Part shown: positions 51,889 to 62,213 of the stretch, piece by piece
How positions within the stretch are numbered: position 1 is the stretch's first letter
How the letters are laid out: every line of letters starts with the position of its first letter
Assembly: GCA_937125285.1 (NCBI GenBank)
Contig: CAKZLH010000244.1
Span: 1-64,000 of the forward strand
Reading direction: 5' to 3'
DNA: 64,000 bases
From: an uncultured Balneolaceae bacterium
Lineage (GTDB): Bacteria > Bacteroidota > Rhodothermia > Balneolales > Balneolaceae
Notes under the pieces: model-generated
What the model saw: only the letters and a program-made list of their open reading frames with translations
Database searches by the model: none
Told to the model about the DNA's origin: nothing
Translations under genes and position numbers: made by a program

Positions 51889-54717
51889 ATGCCCATTAAC
51901 AGACCAAAACCTTTATTCAAAGTTGCATCAGAATTCAACGTGTCCACTCAATCTATTGTGGACAGTTTGGAGGATAATGGACTTTCAGCATCGAATCGCC
52001 CCAACTTTAAAGTGACCCCCGAGATGTATGAGGTATTGGAGAAGATTTATGGGGAAGATAAAGCTAAGAGTGAGGACCATGAAAAGGCCAAAGAAGCCTA
52101 TGAGTCCAGAAGATCTCAAATGATGAATCAGCGTAACGAGAGTGTTACCCTTGATCATTTATTGGAGCCCTTAGACGAAGAGCAGAGTGCTAATAAGAAA
52201 ACGGGTGAAAAAGCTCAAGTTACTTCATTGGAAGATGAGTTATTAGGTGGATTAGAGCCTATTGATCAACAAAATGTACCTACAGATGAAGCAACTACTG
52301 ATGATAGTACCAGAGATGATGACTTAAAGGACGTTTCAAGCCAATCTACTACACATGAAAATGAGGCGGTAATTGCCGAATCGAAAGAAGTAGATGCCGA
52401 AGAAGAGGTTGCAGATAAAACAGATGAAAAGACTGCTGAAAATAAAGTTGTTGAAGCACCATCTAAGGAAGTAACCACAGCAGAAAAGCAGATTCCTGTA
52501 GCGGATGAAACCACTGAATCTGAATCAGACTCTGAAGAGACAGATGCAACAGTTGAAGATGAAGACGAAGAGGATATTATTCGCGGTCGTGCAGGTAAAT
52601 TAAAGGGTACAAAAGTTTTAGGAAAAGCCGCATTCACCTCTGAAATAAGTTCTGACAGTAAACCTAGAAAAAAGAGAAAGAGAAAAAAAGATCGACCGGC
52701 TACTTCTACTAATCCGGCCATAGATAACGAACAATCGAATATTTCTTCAGCTAAGAACAAGAAGAAAGTTAGCAAGAAAAAGGTATCTAAAACCGAGGTT
52801 GATGAAATCGATGTTGATCGCATGATGAAAGAAACCCTCAAAAAAATTCAGGGAGGGTCTACTGTAGGAAGTAAACGTGGCAAGAGAAGAAGACAGCGTA
52901 AAGAAGAAAGAGAAGAGGAGTTATTACTTCAGCAGGAACAAGACGAGTTAGAGAGTGGAGTAATCGAGGTAACAGAGTTTATCACGGCAAATGATTTGGC
53001 AGAAGAGTTAGGGGTGAGTGTAACCGACATTATTTCGGCCTGTATGAGTATAGGACTCATGATTACCATCAATCAGCGATTGGATGCTGGTACCATTGAA
53101 TTAGTTTCTGAAGAATTTGGCAAAGAGGTTAAATTCGTAGATGCTGAGGAATTGGAAGAGGAATTTGAAGAAGAGGAAGATGACGAAGCTGATTTAAAGA
53201 ATCGTGCACCCATTATCACAGTCATGGGGCATGTTGATCACGGTAAAACATCACTCTTAGATTATATTCGTGAAGCTCGTGTGGCTGAAGGTGAAGCTGG
53301 TGGGATTACTCAGCACGTAGGTGCTTATGAGGTAACTCACAACGACAAGAAAATCACCTTTTTGGATACACCTGGTCACGAGGCTTTTACAGCTATGCGT
53401 TCTCGTGGTGCTCAGGCTACGGATATAGTTATTTTGGTGGTTGCTGCGGATGATTCGGTAATGCCCCAGACCATAGAGGCCATCAATCACGCCAAAGCTG
53501 CGGGTGTACCTATGGTTGTAGCTATTAACAAAATGGATAAACCAGGTGCCACACCGGATAAGATAAAACAACAGCTATCCGACCACTCGGTTATTGTAGA
53601 GGATTGGGGTGGTTCTACTCAGTTTGCATTGGTTTCTGCGAAAACAGGTATGGGAATTGAGGATTTGCTTGAAAAAGTTCTCATTGAAGCTGAACTCTTA
53701 GAGTTAAAAGCGAATCCTGATCGTAGAGCAGAAGGGGTTGTTTTAGAATCTCGATTAGACAAAGGAAAAGGTATAGTAGCCAATATTTTAGTTCAGAACG
53801 GTACTCTAAATGTGGGAGATCCTTTTGTTGCAGGGCCATGTTTTGGGCGAGTTCGAGCGATGGAAAACGATTTAGGTATTCGGATTAAAGAAGCAGGGCC
53901 AGCCACACCTGTACAGCTTACAGGATTCGATGAAATGCCTCAGGCGGGGGATAAAATTCGAGTAGCTGTTGACGAAAAAACCGCGAAAGAAATAGCCAAT
54001 CAACGACAGCAAATTAGAAGAGAACAGGCCCTTCGTAAAACCAAGCATATGACGCTGGATGATCTTTCTAGAAGAATGGCATTGGGTGAAGTATCTGAGC
54101 TTAACATCATCATTAAAGCGGATGTGGATGGATCGATTGAGGCGTTATCTGGCTCTCTGCAAAAATTAGGCACCGATGAAGTATCCGTGAGCATCATTCA
54201 CACCGGTGCGGGTGCTATCTCTGAATCAGACGTGCTCTTAGCTTCTGCTTCGGATGCTATTATTATTGGTTTCCAAGTCCGACCTACTGCTCAAGCTAGA
54301 AAGTTAGCAGAGAATGAAGAGATTGATATACGACTATTTAGTGTAATTTATGACGCTGTGGACGAGGTTAGAGATGCACTAGAAGGCTTATTGTCGCCTG
54401 AAATTAAAGAACAAATCATGGGATCTGTGGAGGTTCGTGAAATCTTTAAAGTTTCTAAAGTAGGTACCATCGCTGGTTGTTATGTAACCGATGGTAAAAT
54501 AGATCGAAACAACCCACTTCGTATCATCAGGGATGGAGTCGTAATATATGACGGTGAAATTGATGCCTTAAAACGATTCAAGGATGATGTAAAAGAAGTG
54601 AGTTCGGGTTATGAATGTGGAATTAGTATTCGTAACTATAATGATCTTAAAGTTGGAGACTCTTTTGAAAGCTATCGTTTGACCGAGGAAAAACGAACTC
54701 TAGACGAAAGTAAGTAG
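51889..54717 (+). CDS. infB: Translation initiation factor IF-2
   Basis: 942 residues. It brings initiator tRNA to the 30S subunit and promotes subunit joining. An IF2_N helical domain is at the start ([24 protein letters not shown]). A long linker follows (about 60-350), acidic first (Glu/Asp/Thr-rich), then Lys/Arg-rich with [11 protein letters not shown] second IF2_N ([18 protein letters not shown]) precedes the GTPase: G1 [13 protein letters not shown]3 DTPGHEAF, G4 NKMDKP, G5 SAKTGMG. The C-terminal half carries the beta-barrel and fMet-tRNA-binding domains. It is followed by rbfA with 1 base between. The linker is longer and more charged than in most IF2 proteins. Confidence 0.97.
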   Translation: MPINRPKPLFKVASEFNVSTQSIVDSLEDNGLSASNRPNFKVTPEMYEVLEKIYGEDKAKSEDHEKAKEAYESRRSQMMNQRNESVTLDHLLEPLDEEQSANKKTGEKAQVTSLEDELLGGLEPIDQQNVPTDEATTDDSTRDDDLKDVSSQSTTHENEAVIAESKEVDAEEEVADKTDEKTAENKVVEAPSKEVTTAEKQIPVADETTESESDSEETDATVEDEDEEDIIRGRAGKLKGTKVLGKAAFTSEISSDSKPRKKRKRKKDRPATSTNPAIDNEQSNISSAKNKKKVSKKKVSKTEVDEIDVDRMMKETLKKIQGGSTVGSKRGKRRRQRKEEREEELLLQQEQDELESGVIEVTEFITANDLAEELGVSVTDIISACMSIGLMITINQRLDAGTIELVSEEFGKEVKFVDAEELEEEFEEEEDDEADLKNRAPIITVMGHVDHGKTSLLDYIREARVAEGEAGGITQHVGAYEVTHNDKKITFLDTPGHEAFTAMRSRGAQATDIVILVVAADDSVMPQTIEAINHAKAAGVPMVVAINKMDKPGATPDKIKQQLSDHSVIVEDWGGSTQFALVSAKTGMGIEDLLEKVLIEAELLELKANPDRRAEGVVLESRLDKGKGIVANILVQNGTLNVGDPFVAGPCFGRVRAMENDLGIRIKEAGPATPVQLTGFDEMPQAGDKIRVAVDEKTAKEIANQRQQIRREQALRKTKHMTLDDLSRRMALGEVSELNIIIKADVDGSIEALSGSLQKLGTDEVSVSIIHTGAGAISESDVLLASASDAIIIGFQVRPTAQARKLAENEEIDIRLFSVIYDAVDEVRDALEGLLSPEIKEQIMGSVEVREIFKVSKVGTIAGCYVTDGKIDRNNPLRIIRDGVVIYDGEIDALKRFKDDVKEVSSGYECGISIRNYNDLKVGDSFESYRLTEEKRTLDESK

Positions 54718-54718
54718 T

Positions 54719-55066
54719 ATGAGTATTCGTTTAAAACGATTAAATGAACTCATAAAGAGAGATTTGGGAGAAATCATCCAAAGAGACTTTCAACCCGAAG
54801 GAACTTTCGTAACCATTACTAAGGTACAGCTTACGCCAGATTTGTCTATAGCAAAAGTATATTTGAGTGTATTTTCCCCTAAAAGAGATCCTCAGAATGT
54901 CTATGCTTATATCGATGATCAACAAAAATCGATAAAAAAAGAATTGGCAGGTCGAATTCGAAATCAGCTACGAAAAATCCCTGAATTGCATTTCTATGAG
55001 GACGATACAAGTGAGTACGTTGATTCTATAGAACGCCTTTTCAAAAAGGTGAATAACCAATCATAA
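54719..55066 (+). CDS. rbfA: Ribosome-binding factor A
   Basis: 115 residues, a single KH-like domain that binds 30S precursors in cold and assembly. Conserved features are IRLKRLNELIKRDLGEIIQRD at the N-terminus, VTITKVQLTPDLSIAKVYLSVF and PELHFYEDDTSEYVDSIERLF. It starts 1 base after the infB stop and 18 bases before truB. Confidence 0.93.
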   Translation: MSIRLKRLNELIKRDLGEIIQRDFQPEGTFVTITKVQLTPDLSIAKVYLSVFSPKRDPQNVYAYIDDQQKSIKKELAGRIRNQLRKIPELHFYEDDTSEYVDSIERLFKKVNNQS

Positions 55067-55084
55067 GTCATTGAATATCAGACT

Positions 55085-55816
55085 ATGAACTGGACTGACT
55101 ACCCAGTATTTACTGCAGAGAATTTTTTGAATGAATTTCATTTAGAAGAACCTCAAGCCGGAATACTTTTGGTACATAAACCGCTCGAATGGACCAGCTT
55201 TGATGTGGTCAAATTTACTCGTTTTAGGATTAAGCGAAAGAAGGTGGGTCATGCGGGAACATTAGATCCGATGGCAGAGGGCTTGTTAGTTCTTTGTTTT
55301 GGTAAAGCAACGAAGACTATTGATCAAATACAATCTCAGACTAAGGAATATATTGCGCGTATCCAATTTGGGAGTAGTACCCTTAGTTATGATGCTGAGA
55401 CAGAAGTCGATGAAGAAGCCTCATTTGAGCATTTAGATCTGTCATCCATTTCAACATGTTTAAAAGAACAATTTCAAGGAGACATTCTGCAAGTCCCGCC
55501 CATGTACTCTGCTTTAAAGCGAGATGGTAAGAAGCTATATGAGTTAGCAAGAAAAGGAAAAAAAATTGAACTTGAAGCGCGTCAAATCACCATATATTCG
55601 ACAAATATTCTATCGTTTGGTGAGGGAATTTTGGAGTTAAAGGTTCGCTGTTCAAAAGGTACCTACATTCGAAGTTTGGCTCATGATTTAGGGGAAGCTT
55701 TAGGATCAAAAGCCCATTTATCGGGTTTGACAAGAACAAAAATAGGTGAATTTTCAACCGATGAAGCTATTTCATTAGATGTTATTAAGGATTTAAATCT
55801 GTCCGGAAATGACTAA
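55085..55816 (+). CDS. truB: tRNA pseudouridine-55 synthase
   Basis: 243 residues. TruB makes pseudouridine at position 55 in the T loop of tRNAs. The catalytic Asp is in VGHAGTLDPMAEGLLVLCFGKATK, and DILQVPPMYSALKRDGKKLYELARKG is the second conserved block. The N-terminus has LLVHKPLEWTSFDVV. Its length is close to the 230-310 range of bacterial TruB. The ribF start codon overlaps its end by 8 bases, a pairing often seen. Confidence 0.95.
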   Translation: MNWTDYPVFTAENFLNEFHLEEPQAGILLVHKPLEWTSFDVVKFTRFRIKRKKVGHAGTLDPMAEGLLVLCFGKATKTIDQIQSQTKEYIARIQFGSSTLSYDAETEVDEEASFEHLDLSSISTCLKEQFQGDILQVPPMYSALKRDGKKLYELARKGKKIELEARQITIYSTNILSFGEGILELKVRCSKGTYIRSLAHDLGEALGSKAHLSGLTRTKIGEFSTDEAISLDVIKDLNLSGND

Positions 55817-56750
55817 AATTACCACCATTGAGGATATAGAATGGGATGTGAAGTCTGTGGTAACTGTGGGTACTTTTGACGGTATTCACAAAGGCCATCA
55901 AGCACTTATGCATCGACTGGTGCAAACAGCAAAGAGGGAACATGCTAGAAGTGTGGTTGTGAGTTTTGATCCTCATCCAAGAAGTATTATTCATGCAGGT
56001 GCCGATGGTATTCGCCTATTAACCACACTTAATGAGCGAAAATCCGTTCTAAGCCAATTAGGCGTTGATCTACTGTGTGTGATACCATTTACCCGTGATT
56101 TCTCGCTACAAAGTGCAGAAGAATTTGTGGTAAACTCACTTGTTAAAACCATTGGATTGTCGCACTTCGTTATTGGCTATGATCATCATTTTGGTAAAAA
56201 TAGAGATGGGAACGCCATTTTACTTCAGCAAATAGGAAAAGAACATGGTTTTGATGTAGAAATTGTAAGTAAAAAAGAGATGGGAGACACAACCATCAGT
56301 AGCACAACTATAAGAAATGCATTAGAACATAAGGGAGACGTAGTTTTCGCTGCTCAATTATTGGGTAGAAGTTATTCATTTGAAGGAATTGTAATCCATG
56401 GAGATGAACGAGGTCGAACGATAGGCTTTCCTACTGCGAATATCCGACCTGATCACTCAGATAAACTTATACCTAAAGAGGGGATTTACGCGGTAAGGGT
56501 GTATGTTATGGGCGATTCCTATCAAGGTATGATGAACATTGGGCATCGACCAACCTTTGATGGGAAGCAGCAGAGTATAGAGGTTAACATATTTGATTTC
56601 GAAAAGAGTATCTATGGGCAAAATTTAAGAATAGAGCCTATTCAGCGAATTCGGGATGAAAAAAAATTTACAAACATCGATGCCTTGAAATCACAATTAA
56701 ATCAAGATCGAGAAGAGTGTCTGCTTATCTTGGAGAGAGCTAGTATCTAG
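55809..56750 (+). CDS. ribF: Bifunctional riboflavin kinase/FAD synthetase
   Basis: 313 residues. The N-terminal nucleotidyltransferase half (about 1-185) has VVTVGTFDGIHKGHQALM and ISSTTIRNALEHKGDV. The C-terminal flavokinase half (about 188-313) has GRTIGFPTANIRPD, IYAVRV and RPTFDGKQQSIEVNIFDF. It turns riboflavin into FMN and FAD. The start overlaps truB by 8 bases; the usual order truB-ribF-rpsO is preserved. Confidence 0.95.
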   Translation: MTKITTIEDIEWDVKSVVTVGTFDGIHKGHQALMHRLVQTAKREHARSVVVSFDPHPRSIIHAGADGIRLLTTLNERKSVLSQLGVDLLCVIPFTRDFSLQSAEEFVVNSLVKTIGLSHFVIGYDHHFGKNRDGNAILLQQIGKEHGFDVEIVSKKEMGDTTISSTTIRNALEHKGDVVFAAQLLGRSYSFEGIVIHGDERGRTIGFPTANIRPDHSDKLIPKEGIYAVRVYVMGDSYQGMMNIGHRPTFDGKQQSIEVNIFDFEKSIYGQNLRIEPIQRIRDEKKFTNIDALKSQLNQDREECLLILERASI

Positions 56751-56775
56751 GCAGATAATTCGATACATGTGAATA

Positions 56776-56807
56776 TTGTTCTATTATATAAAAAAGCGTA
56801 TATTTTG
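56776..56807 (+). promoter_or_regulatory. Possible -33/-7 promoter before rpsO
   Basis: TTG at 56776-56778 and TATATTTTG at 56799-56807, spaced about 20 bases, resemble the -33/-7 type, 33 bases before rpsO. The -7 element is one base off the TAnnTTTG consensus, so this is weak. The 90-base ribF-rpsO gap is in keeping with a separate rpsO-pnp promoter. Confidence 0.3.
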
Positions 56808-56840
56808 AGACTAATATAGAATTGATAACATTCCAATTAC

Positions 56841-57110
56841 ATGAGCATAACCGCAGAAGAAAAAAAAGACATTTTTACCAATTTTGGTGGCGACAGTGCG
56901 AACACTGGTTCGACTGAAGGTCAAATAGCCTTATTTACTCACCGAATTAATCACCTTACCGAACACCTTAAAACCAATAAGAAAGACCACTCATCTCGTA
57001 GAGGTCTTCTAAAGTTAGTAGGTAAAAGACGTCGTTTACTTAATTATCTTATGAAAAACGATATCGAAAAATACAGAGAGCTCATCAAAGAACTCGGTAT
57101 TCGTAAATAA
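56841..57110 (+). CDS. rpsO: 30S ribosomal protein S15
   Basis: 89 residues, exact family size. It binds 16S rRNA at the central domain. The pattern [54 protein letters not shown] is the family core (shown by its blocks [28 protein letters not shown] and KRRRLLNYL). A terminator lies between it and pnp, so the pair is split by partial termination. Confidence 0.98.
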   Translation: MSITAEEKKDIFTNFGGDSANTGSTEGQIALFTHRINHLTEHLKTNKKDHSSRRGLLKLVGKRRRLLNYLMKNDIEKYRELIKELGIRK

Positions 57111-57113
57111 ATT

Positions 57114-57140
57114 AAAAAGGCTCCAAACGGAGCTTTTTTT
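57114..57140 (+). terminator. Intrinsic terminator between rpsO and pnp
   Basis: GCTCC (57120-57124) and GGAGC (57129-57133) form a stem with an AAAC loop. An A-run before and a T-run after (to 57140) extend pairing. It would end or attenuate the rimP-rpsO transcript ahead of pnp. Confidence 0.85.
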
Positions 57141-57202
57141 ATAATTTTTCTCTTGTAGTAAAACAGGTTTACTATGAGATAAAGCAACACTAAAAAACAA
57201 TA

Positions 57203-59311
57203 ATGAAAGAAGATTTTAGAAGTATTGAATTTGCACCCGGTAAAACACTATCTGTTGAGACTGGGAGAATAGCCAAACAAGCCGATGGATCGGTTGTAGT
57301 TCGCATGGGAGACACCATGGTATTATGTACGGCTGTAAGTGCTAAAGAACCTAAACCAGGTCAAGATTTTTTCCCATTAACGGTAGACCATAAAGAAAGT
57401 TTCTCAGCAGCTGGACGTTTCCCAGGAGGATTCATGAAGCGTGAAGGACGTTCAAATGAGAAAGAAATATTATCAAGTCGATTAATTGATCGTGTATTAC
57501 GCCCCTTATTCCCTAAAGGATATTATAATGATACTCAAATCATAAGCTCGGTTATTTCATCTGACGACGAAAATGATGGGGACGTCCTAGGAGCAATTGG
57601 TGCTAGCTTAGCATTACACCTATCAGATATTCCATTTGATGGACCTATGGGTGAAGTTCGAGTAGGTAGAGTGGATGGCGAATTCATCATCAATCCAACG
57701 GTTACTGAGCTTCAATCATCGGATATCGATATGGTTGTAGGGGGTACTCGTGACTCCGTGCTCATGATCGAGGGTGAGATGGATGAAATTTCAGAAGAGG
57801 AAATGCTCGCAGCCATTAAAGCAGCTCATGCAGCTATAGTAACGCTATGTGATTTCCAGGATGAATTACGTAAGGAACTCGGTAAGGATAAACGTGAATT
57901 TACTCCTGTTGAAGCTAATTCAGAAGTTCTTTCTCATGTAAAAGAACTGGCTGAAGCAGCTATGATCGAAGTAATTGGTACGGGTCTTGGTAAAGAAGAG
58001 TACAATGCAAAAATCAAAGAAATTAAAGAATCAGCGATTGCTGCTTTAGAAGAGCAAGAAAAAGATGACGATTATATTTCTGAGGCTAAGAAAATACTCG
58101 GTCAAATCGAAAAAGATCAGCTAAGATCTATGATTCTTACCAAAAAGCGTCGAATTGATGGGCGTAGTCCTGATGATATACGAGACATTTGGACGCAAGT
58201 AGGGTATATCCCTAGAACGCATGGTTCATCAATATTTACTCGAGGCGAAACTCAAGCCTTAGTATCGGTAACTCTTGGTACCAAACGAGACGAACAGTCC
58301 GTTGATACTTTATTCAGCCAAGAAGGTAAAAAATTCATGTTACACTACAACTTCCCTCCATATTCTGTTGGTGAAGCAGGTTTCATGAGAGGTCCTGGTA
58401 GACGCGAAATTGGTCACGGCCATCTTGCCGAGCGTGCTCTCAAGATGATGATGCCAAGTTTTGATGAATTTGGATATGTAGTTCGTGTTATTTCGGATAT
58501 CACAGAATCTAATGGTTCATCATCCATGGCATCTGTTTGTGGTGGTTCTATGGCACTAATGGATGCTGGTGTACCATTGAAGAAACCAGTTGCAGGTATT
58601 GCTATGGGTATGATAGTAGGAGAAGAGAATACGGTTGTACTGTCCGACATTCGTGGTGAAGAAGACTTCATGGGCGATATGGATTTCAAGACCGCTGGTT
58701 CTTCAGAAGGTATTACTGCTTGTCAGATGGACATGAAAGTACAAGGTATTAGTTTTGAGATTATTGAATCGGCACTCGAACAAGCTCGTGTTGGTCGTTT
58801 ACATATTTTAGAACGTATGGCTGAGAGTATTTCAACTCCAAGAGCAGAATTATCTAAGTATGCTCCTCAATTCCTAAAAATGGAAATTGATGGAAGTGAT
58901 ATTGGAGCCGTCATTGGACCAGGTGGTAAAGTGATTCAAACCCTTCAAAAAGAAACGGGTACTGAAATAATCATCGAAGAGAATGACAAAGGAAAAGGTG
59001 TAATTACCATTTCTGCCAACGATTTAGCTAAGGCTGAAGAGGCTAAAAAGCGTATTAAGATGATTGTTGGGCATCTCGAAGAAGGTGCTACTTATAAAGG
59101 TATAGTAAAGTCTATCAAAGATTTTGGAGCCTTTGTAGAAGTTGCTCCAGGTAAAGATGGCTTACTTCATATTTCCGAAATCGATCACAAGAGAGTAGAA
59201 AAAGTAACCGACTATCTTGCTCTAGGTGACGAAATTGAAGTAGTTCTTCTAAAAGTAGAACATGGCGGAAAACTACGTTTATCACGTAAAGCACTTCTTC
59301 CAAAAGAGTAA
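57203..59311 (+). CDS. pnp: Polyribonucleotide nucleotidyltransferase (PNPase)
   Basis: 702 residues, normal length. PNPase phosphorolytically degrades RNA 3'-5'. Two RNase PH domains flank a helical linker: the first has FFPLTVDHKESFSAAGRFPGGFMKREG and the second IPRTHGSSIFTRGETQALVSVTLGT and NFPPYSVGEAGFMRGPGRREIGHG. The KH domain (about 560-620) has IGAVIGPGGKVIQTL, and the S1 domain (about 622-695) has YKGIVKSIKDFGAFVEVAPGKDGLLHISEI. The ATG is 92 bases after rpsO, past a terminator. It closes with its own terminator. Confidence 0.97.
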   Translation: MKEDFRSIEFAPGKTLSVETGRIAKQADGSVVVRMGDTMVLCTAVSAKEPKPGQDFFPLTVDHKESFSAAGRFPGGFMKREGRSNEKEILSSRLIDRVLRPLFPKGYYNDTQIISSVISSDDENDGDVLGAIGASLALHLSDIPFDGPMGEVRVGRVDGEFIINPTVTELQSSDIDMVVGGTRDSVLMIEGEMDEISEEEMLAAIKAAHAAIVTLCDFQDELRKELGKDKREFTPVEANSEVLSHVKELAEAAMIEVIGTGLGKEEYNAKIKEIKESAIAALEEQEKDDDYISEAKKILGQIEKDQLRSMILTKKRRIDGRSPDDIRDIWTQVGYIPRTHGSSIFTRGETQALVSVTLGTKRDEQSVDTLFSQEGKKFMLHYNFPPYSVGEAGFMRGPGRREIGHGHLAERALKMMMPSFDEFGYVVRVISDITESNGSSSMASVCGGSMALMDAGVPLKKPVAGIAMGMIVGEENTVVLSDIRGEEDFMGDMDFKTAGSSEGITACQMDMKVQGISFEIIESALEQARVGRLHILERMAESISTPRAELSKYAPQFLKMEIDGSDIGAVIGPGGKVIQTLQKETGTEIIIEENDKGKGVITISANDLAKAEEAKKRIKMIVGHLEEGATYKGIVKSIKDFGAFVEVAPGKDGLLHISEIDHKRVEKVTDYLALGDEIEVVLLKVEHGGKLRLSRKALLPKE

Positions 59312-59332
59312 TCTACCATATATTATCGGATT

Positions 59333-59364
59333 AAAGGCCTTCCCAGAGTGAAGGCCTTTTTTTT
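59333..59364 (+). terminator. Intrinsic terminator after pnp
   Basis: AAAGGCCTTC (59333-59342) and GAAGGCCTTT (59350-59359) make a perfect 10-base-pair stem with a 7-base loop, followed by T's to 59364. Confidence 0.93.
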
Positions 59365-59443
59365 GGCTATAGTAAAATAATTTCAGACCATTACCGTATC
59401 TTTATTAGCTAAAACATTCTTCGTTTCAAGGATATACTAAACT

Positions 59444-60676
59444 ATGGATGCAGTCATAAATAAAACAAAACTCAATAGTGGATTAACCATCGTAAGTGAA
59501 CACATTCCTAGTGTTAAGAGTATTTCTATTGGTATATGGGTAAAATCCGGAGCAAGACATGAAAGTGAAGAACAAGCCGGTGTAACGCATTTCTTGGAGC
59601 ATATGCTTTTCAAAGGAACCAAAAAGCGTTCTGCGTACCAGATTGCTCAATCAATGGAGTCGGTTGGTGGCTACCTAAACGCATTTACCTCTACAGAATA
59701 TACCTGCTACTATGCACGCTGTTTGGACACTGAATTAGAAAGAGCACTCGATGTACTTTCCGATATGGTGATGAACCCAACCTTTCCTACAGATGAAATT
59801 GAAAAGGAAAAAAAGGTGGTTGTAGAAGAAATGAAAATGTACCGAGATTCACCGGATGATTATTTGTTTGAAGAGTTTACTAGTCACTTATTTCAGAATC
59901 ATCCGCTTGGAAGACCCATTTTAGGTTATGAAGAGACAGTAAATGCATTCACTGATGCGCATCTGTTTGACTATATGCGCCAGCGTTATGCTCCTGAAAA
60001 TCTGATCATCGCAGTCGCAGGAAACGTGGATCATGAAGAAGTGACTCAGTTTTGTGAAAAATTATTCATGAATCACGATAGATCACTGCACACTCAAAAT
60101 TTACCTAATCTTCCAACATTAGATACGAACCCATTACACCTATCTAAAAGTATTGAACAAACCCATTATATACTCGGTAGAAGAGGGTTACACTTTGATG
60201 ATGAACAAAAGTATGTAATGCTATTGGTGAATACTCTATTAGGCGGTGGAATGAGTTCTCGACTGCATCAAAATATCAGAGAAAAGTATGGCTACTGCTA
60301 TTCCATTCAAACATTTAATCAGAGCTTTACCGAGACAGGTATCTGGGGGGTATACGTAGGAACCGATAAAGAATACGTGAAACATGTGCATGAATTAGTA
60401 GTGGAACAATTACAAGATTTAGCACTAAAGACGGTCAATAACACGGAATTAGAGGAAGCTAAAGCACAGCTTAAAGGTAAAATGCTTTTGAGCCAGGAGA
60501 ATACATCTAACCGCATGATGCGATTAGCAAAAAGTGAAATTTATTACCAAAGACATATCGATTTGGATGAATTGGTGAATCACATCGATCAGGTTACTGC
60601 GGAGGATATTCTTGATTTTTCAGCTGATTTCATGAATCAATCGCATTACGTAGAGGCTACATTAACACCAAAGTAG
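59444..60676 (+). CDS. M16 family zinc peptidase (processing-protease type)
   Basis: 410 residues, the single-chain form of PqqL/MPP-like M16 proteases. The inverted zinc motif HxxEH is THFLEHMLFKGT (His49, Glu52, His53). The distant Glu is in VVVEEMKMYRDSPDDYLFE. GGGMSSRLHQNIREKYGYCYSI is the second conserved block. The start is preceded by a terminator, so it may have its own promoter. It is probably cytoplasmic, as no signal peptide is seen. Substrate is unknown. Confidence 0.88.
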   Translation: MDAVINKTKLNSGLTIVSEHIPSVKSISIGIWVKSGARHESEEQAGVTHFLEHMLFKGTKKRSAYQIAQSMESVGGYLNAFTSTEYTCYYARCLDTELERALDVLSDMVMNPTFPTDEIEKEKKVVVEEMKMYRDSPDDYLFEEFTSHLFQNHPLGRPILGYEETVNAFTDAHLFDYMRQRYAPENLIIAVAGNVDHEEVTQFCEKLFMNHDRSLHTQNLPNLPTLDTNPLHLSKSIEQTHYILGRRGLHFDDEQKYVMLLVNTLLGGGMSSRLHQNIREKYGYCYSIQTFNQSFTETGIWGVYVGTDKEYVKHVHELVVEQLQDLALKTVNNTELEEAKAQLKGKMLLSQENTSNRMMRLAKSEIYYQRHIDLDELVNHIDQVTAEDILDFSADFMNQSHYVEATLTPK

Positions 60677-60699
60677 AACGAAAGTATAGATACACACTT

Positions 60700-62205
60700 A
60701 TGAAAAAAGAAATTACCTACATAAAAGATTTACAAGAGCACATAAATAAAACTGTACAACTATCAGGTTGGGTGTACAACATGCGTAGTAGTGGAAGTTT
60801 GGTCTTTATTGAGTGTAGAGATGGTTCTGGAATTTGCCAATGTATCTTAAACAAAGAAGAGCTCTCGGATAACGAATGGACCATTGCATCAGGCTTAAAA
60901 CAAGAGAGTGCAATACAAATTTCTGGACGAGTAGTTGCCGACGAGAGAAGTTTAGGTGGTGTTGAACTTCAAGTTACTGGAATTTCATTAATTCAACAGG
61001 TAGAAGATTATCCCATCACCCCCAAGGAGCATGGGGTCGAATTTTTAATGAATCATCGTCATCTATGGCTTAGAAGTCAACGACAATGGGCCGCTATGCG
61101 CGTTAGAAATGGAATCATCTTTGCTATACATACTTTTTTTCAAGGCAGGGGATTCATTCAAACCGATACCCCCATATTTACACCCAATGCTGCTGAAGGA
61201 AGTACGACATTATTTGAAACCGATTTTTTCGATCAAAAAGCTTACTTGGCTCAAACCGGTCAATTGTATGGTGAAGCACTTGCCATGGCGCATGGATTGA
61301 TTTATACCTTTGGACCTACGTTTAGAGCTGAGAAGTCAAAAACACGTAGGCATCTATCCGAATTTTGGATGATTGAGCCAGAGATGGCATTTTATGATTT
61401 AGAAATGAATATGGATCTGGCCGAGGATATGTTGCGCTTTATTGTGAAAACGATATTGGGTAATTATGCCTCAGAATTACACATTCTAGAAAGGGACACG
61501 ACCAGTTTAGAAAAATTAGTTGATAAAGCTTTTGTTCGTATTACGTACGATCGAGCCGTTGAGATTCTAAGAAGTGAAGATACCGCCTCACTGTTAGACC
61601 AAATGTTAGAAGATCGAAAAACCGAAAAAGACACGATTTTACAAGAGCAAAAAGAACTCCAAAAAGAACATGGAAGCGCCAAAAAATGGAGGAAAAAGCA
61701 GATAGAGAAGCGTATTTCTGATATTAATTCTCGAGTCGATCAAATTGACGAAGACATGCGTAATCTTCCTAAATGGAAATCTTCGGCACAGAATTTTGAG
61801 TGGGGACAAGACTTTGGCGGAAGTGATGAAACGGTATTAACCATGCAATATGATGTGCCTGTGATGGTTACTCACTGGCCCGCTGAAATAAAAGCTTTTT
61901 ATATGAAGCGTGACGAAAGTAATACCTATGCTCTTGGTGTCGATGTCTTGGCTCCAGAGGGCTACGGTGAAATAGTAGGTGGTAGTCAACGGGAAGATGA
62001 CTTAGATTTGCTGCTCGAGAGAATAGAAGAAGAAGGTTTGGATCAATCCGTATTTGAATGGTATCTAGATCTAAGAAGATTTGGATCCGTTCCTCATGCT
62101 GGTTTTGGTTTGGGTCTTGAACGAACCGTTGCCTGGATATGTGGCCTAAACCATGTTCGTGAAACCATACCCTTTCCTCGTATGATGGGTAGAATTACCC
62201 CTTAA
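60700..62205 (+). CDS. asnS: Asparaginyl-tRNA synthetase with a coiled-coil insertion
   Basis: 501 residues. The N-terminal OB-fold anticodon-binding domain (1-115) includes VQLSGWVYNMRSSGSLVFIECRDGSG. The class II core has FIQTDTPIFTPNAAEGSTTLFETD (motif 1/2 area), FGPTFRAEKSKTRRHLSEFWMIEPEM (motif 2) and GFGLGLERTVAWICGL (motif 3). The residues before HLSEFWMIEPEM and the IKAFYMK block are typical of AsnRS rather than AspRS. About 75 residues (290-364) form a charged, heptad-like helix-rich insertion not in most AsnRS. The gene is followed 8 bases later by holA. Confidence 0.94.
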   Translation: MKKEITYIKDLQEHINKTVQLSGWVYNMRSSGSLVFIECRDGSGICQCILNKEELSDNEWTIASGLKQESAIQISGRVVADERSLGGVELQVTGISLIQQVEDYPITPKEHGVEFLMNHRHLWLRSQRQWAAMRVRNGIIFAIHTFFQGRGFIQTDTPIFTPNAAEGSTTLFETDFFDQKAYLAQTGQLYGEALAMAHGLIYTFGPTFRAEKSKTRRHLSEFWMIEPEMAFYDLEMNMDLAEDMLRFIVKTILGNYASELHILERDTTSLEKLVDKAFVRITYDRAVEILRSEDTASLLDQMLEDRKTEKDTILQEQKELQKEHGSAKKWRKKQIEKRISDINSRVDQIDEDMRNLPKWKSSAQNFEWGQDFGGSDETVLTMQYDVPVMVTHWPAEIKAFYMKRDESNTYALGVDVLAPEGYGEIVGGSQREDDLDLLLERIEEEGLDQSVFEWYLDLRRFGSVPHAGFGLGLERTVAWICGLNHVRETIPFPRMMGRITP

Positions 62206-62213
62206 TTAGGTTT

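Noticed and set aside
52266-52841. 191-codon serine-rich open frame on the minus strand inside infB
   Set aside because: It is the reverse shadow of the Glu/Asp/Lys-rich IF-2 linker, and its composition follows from that codon bias.
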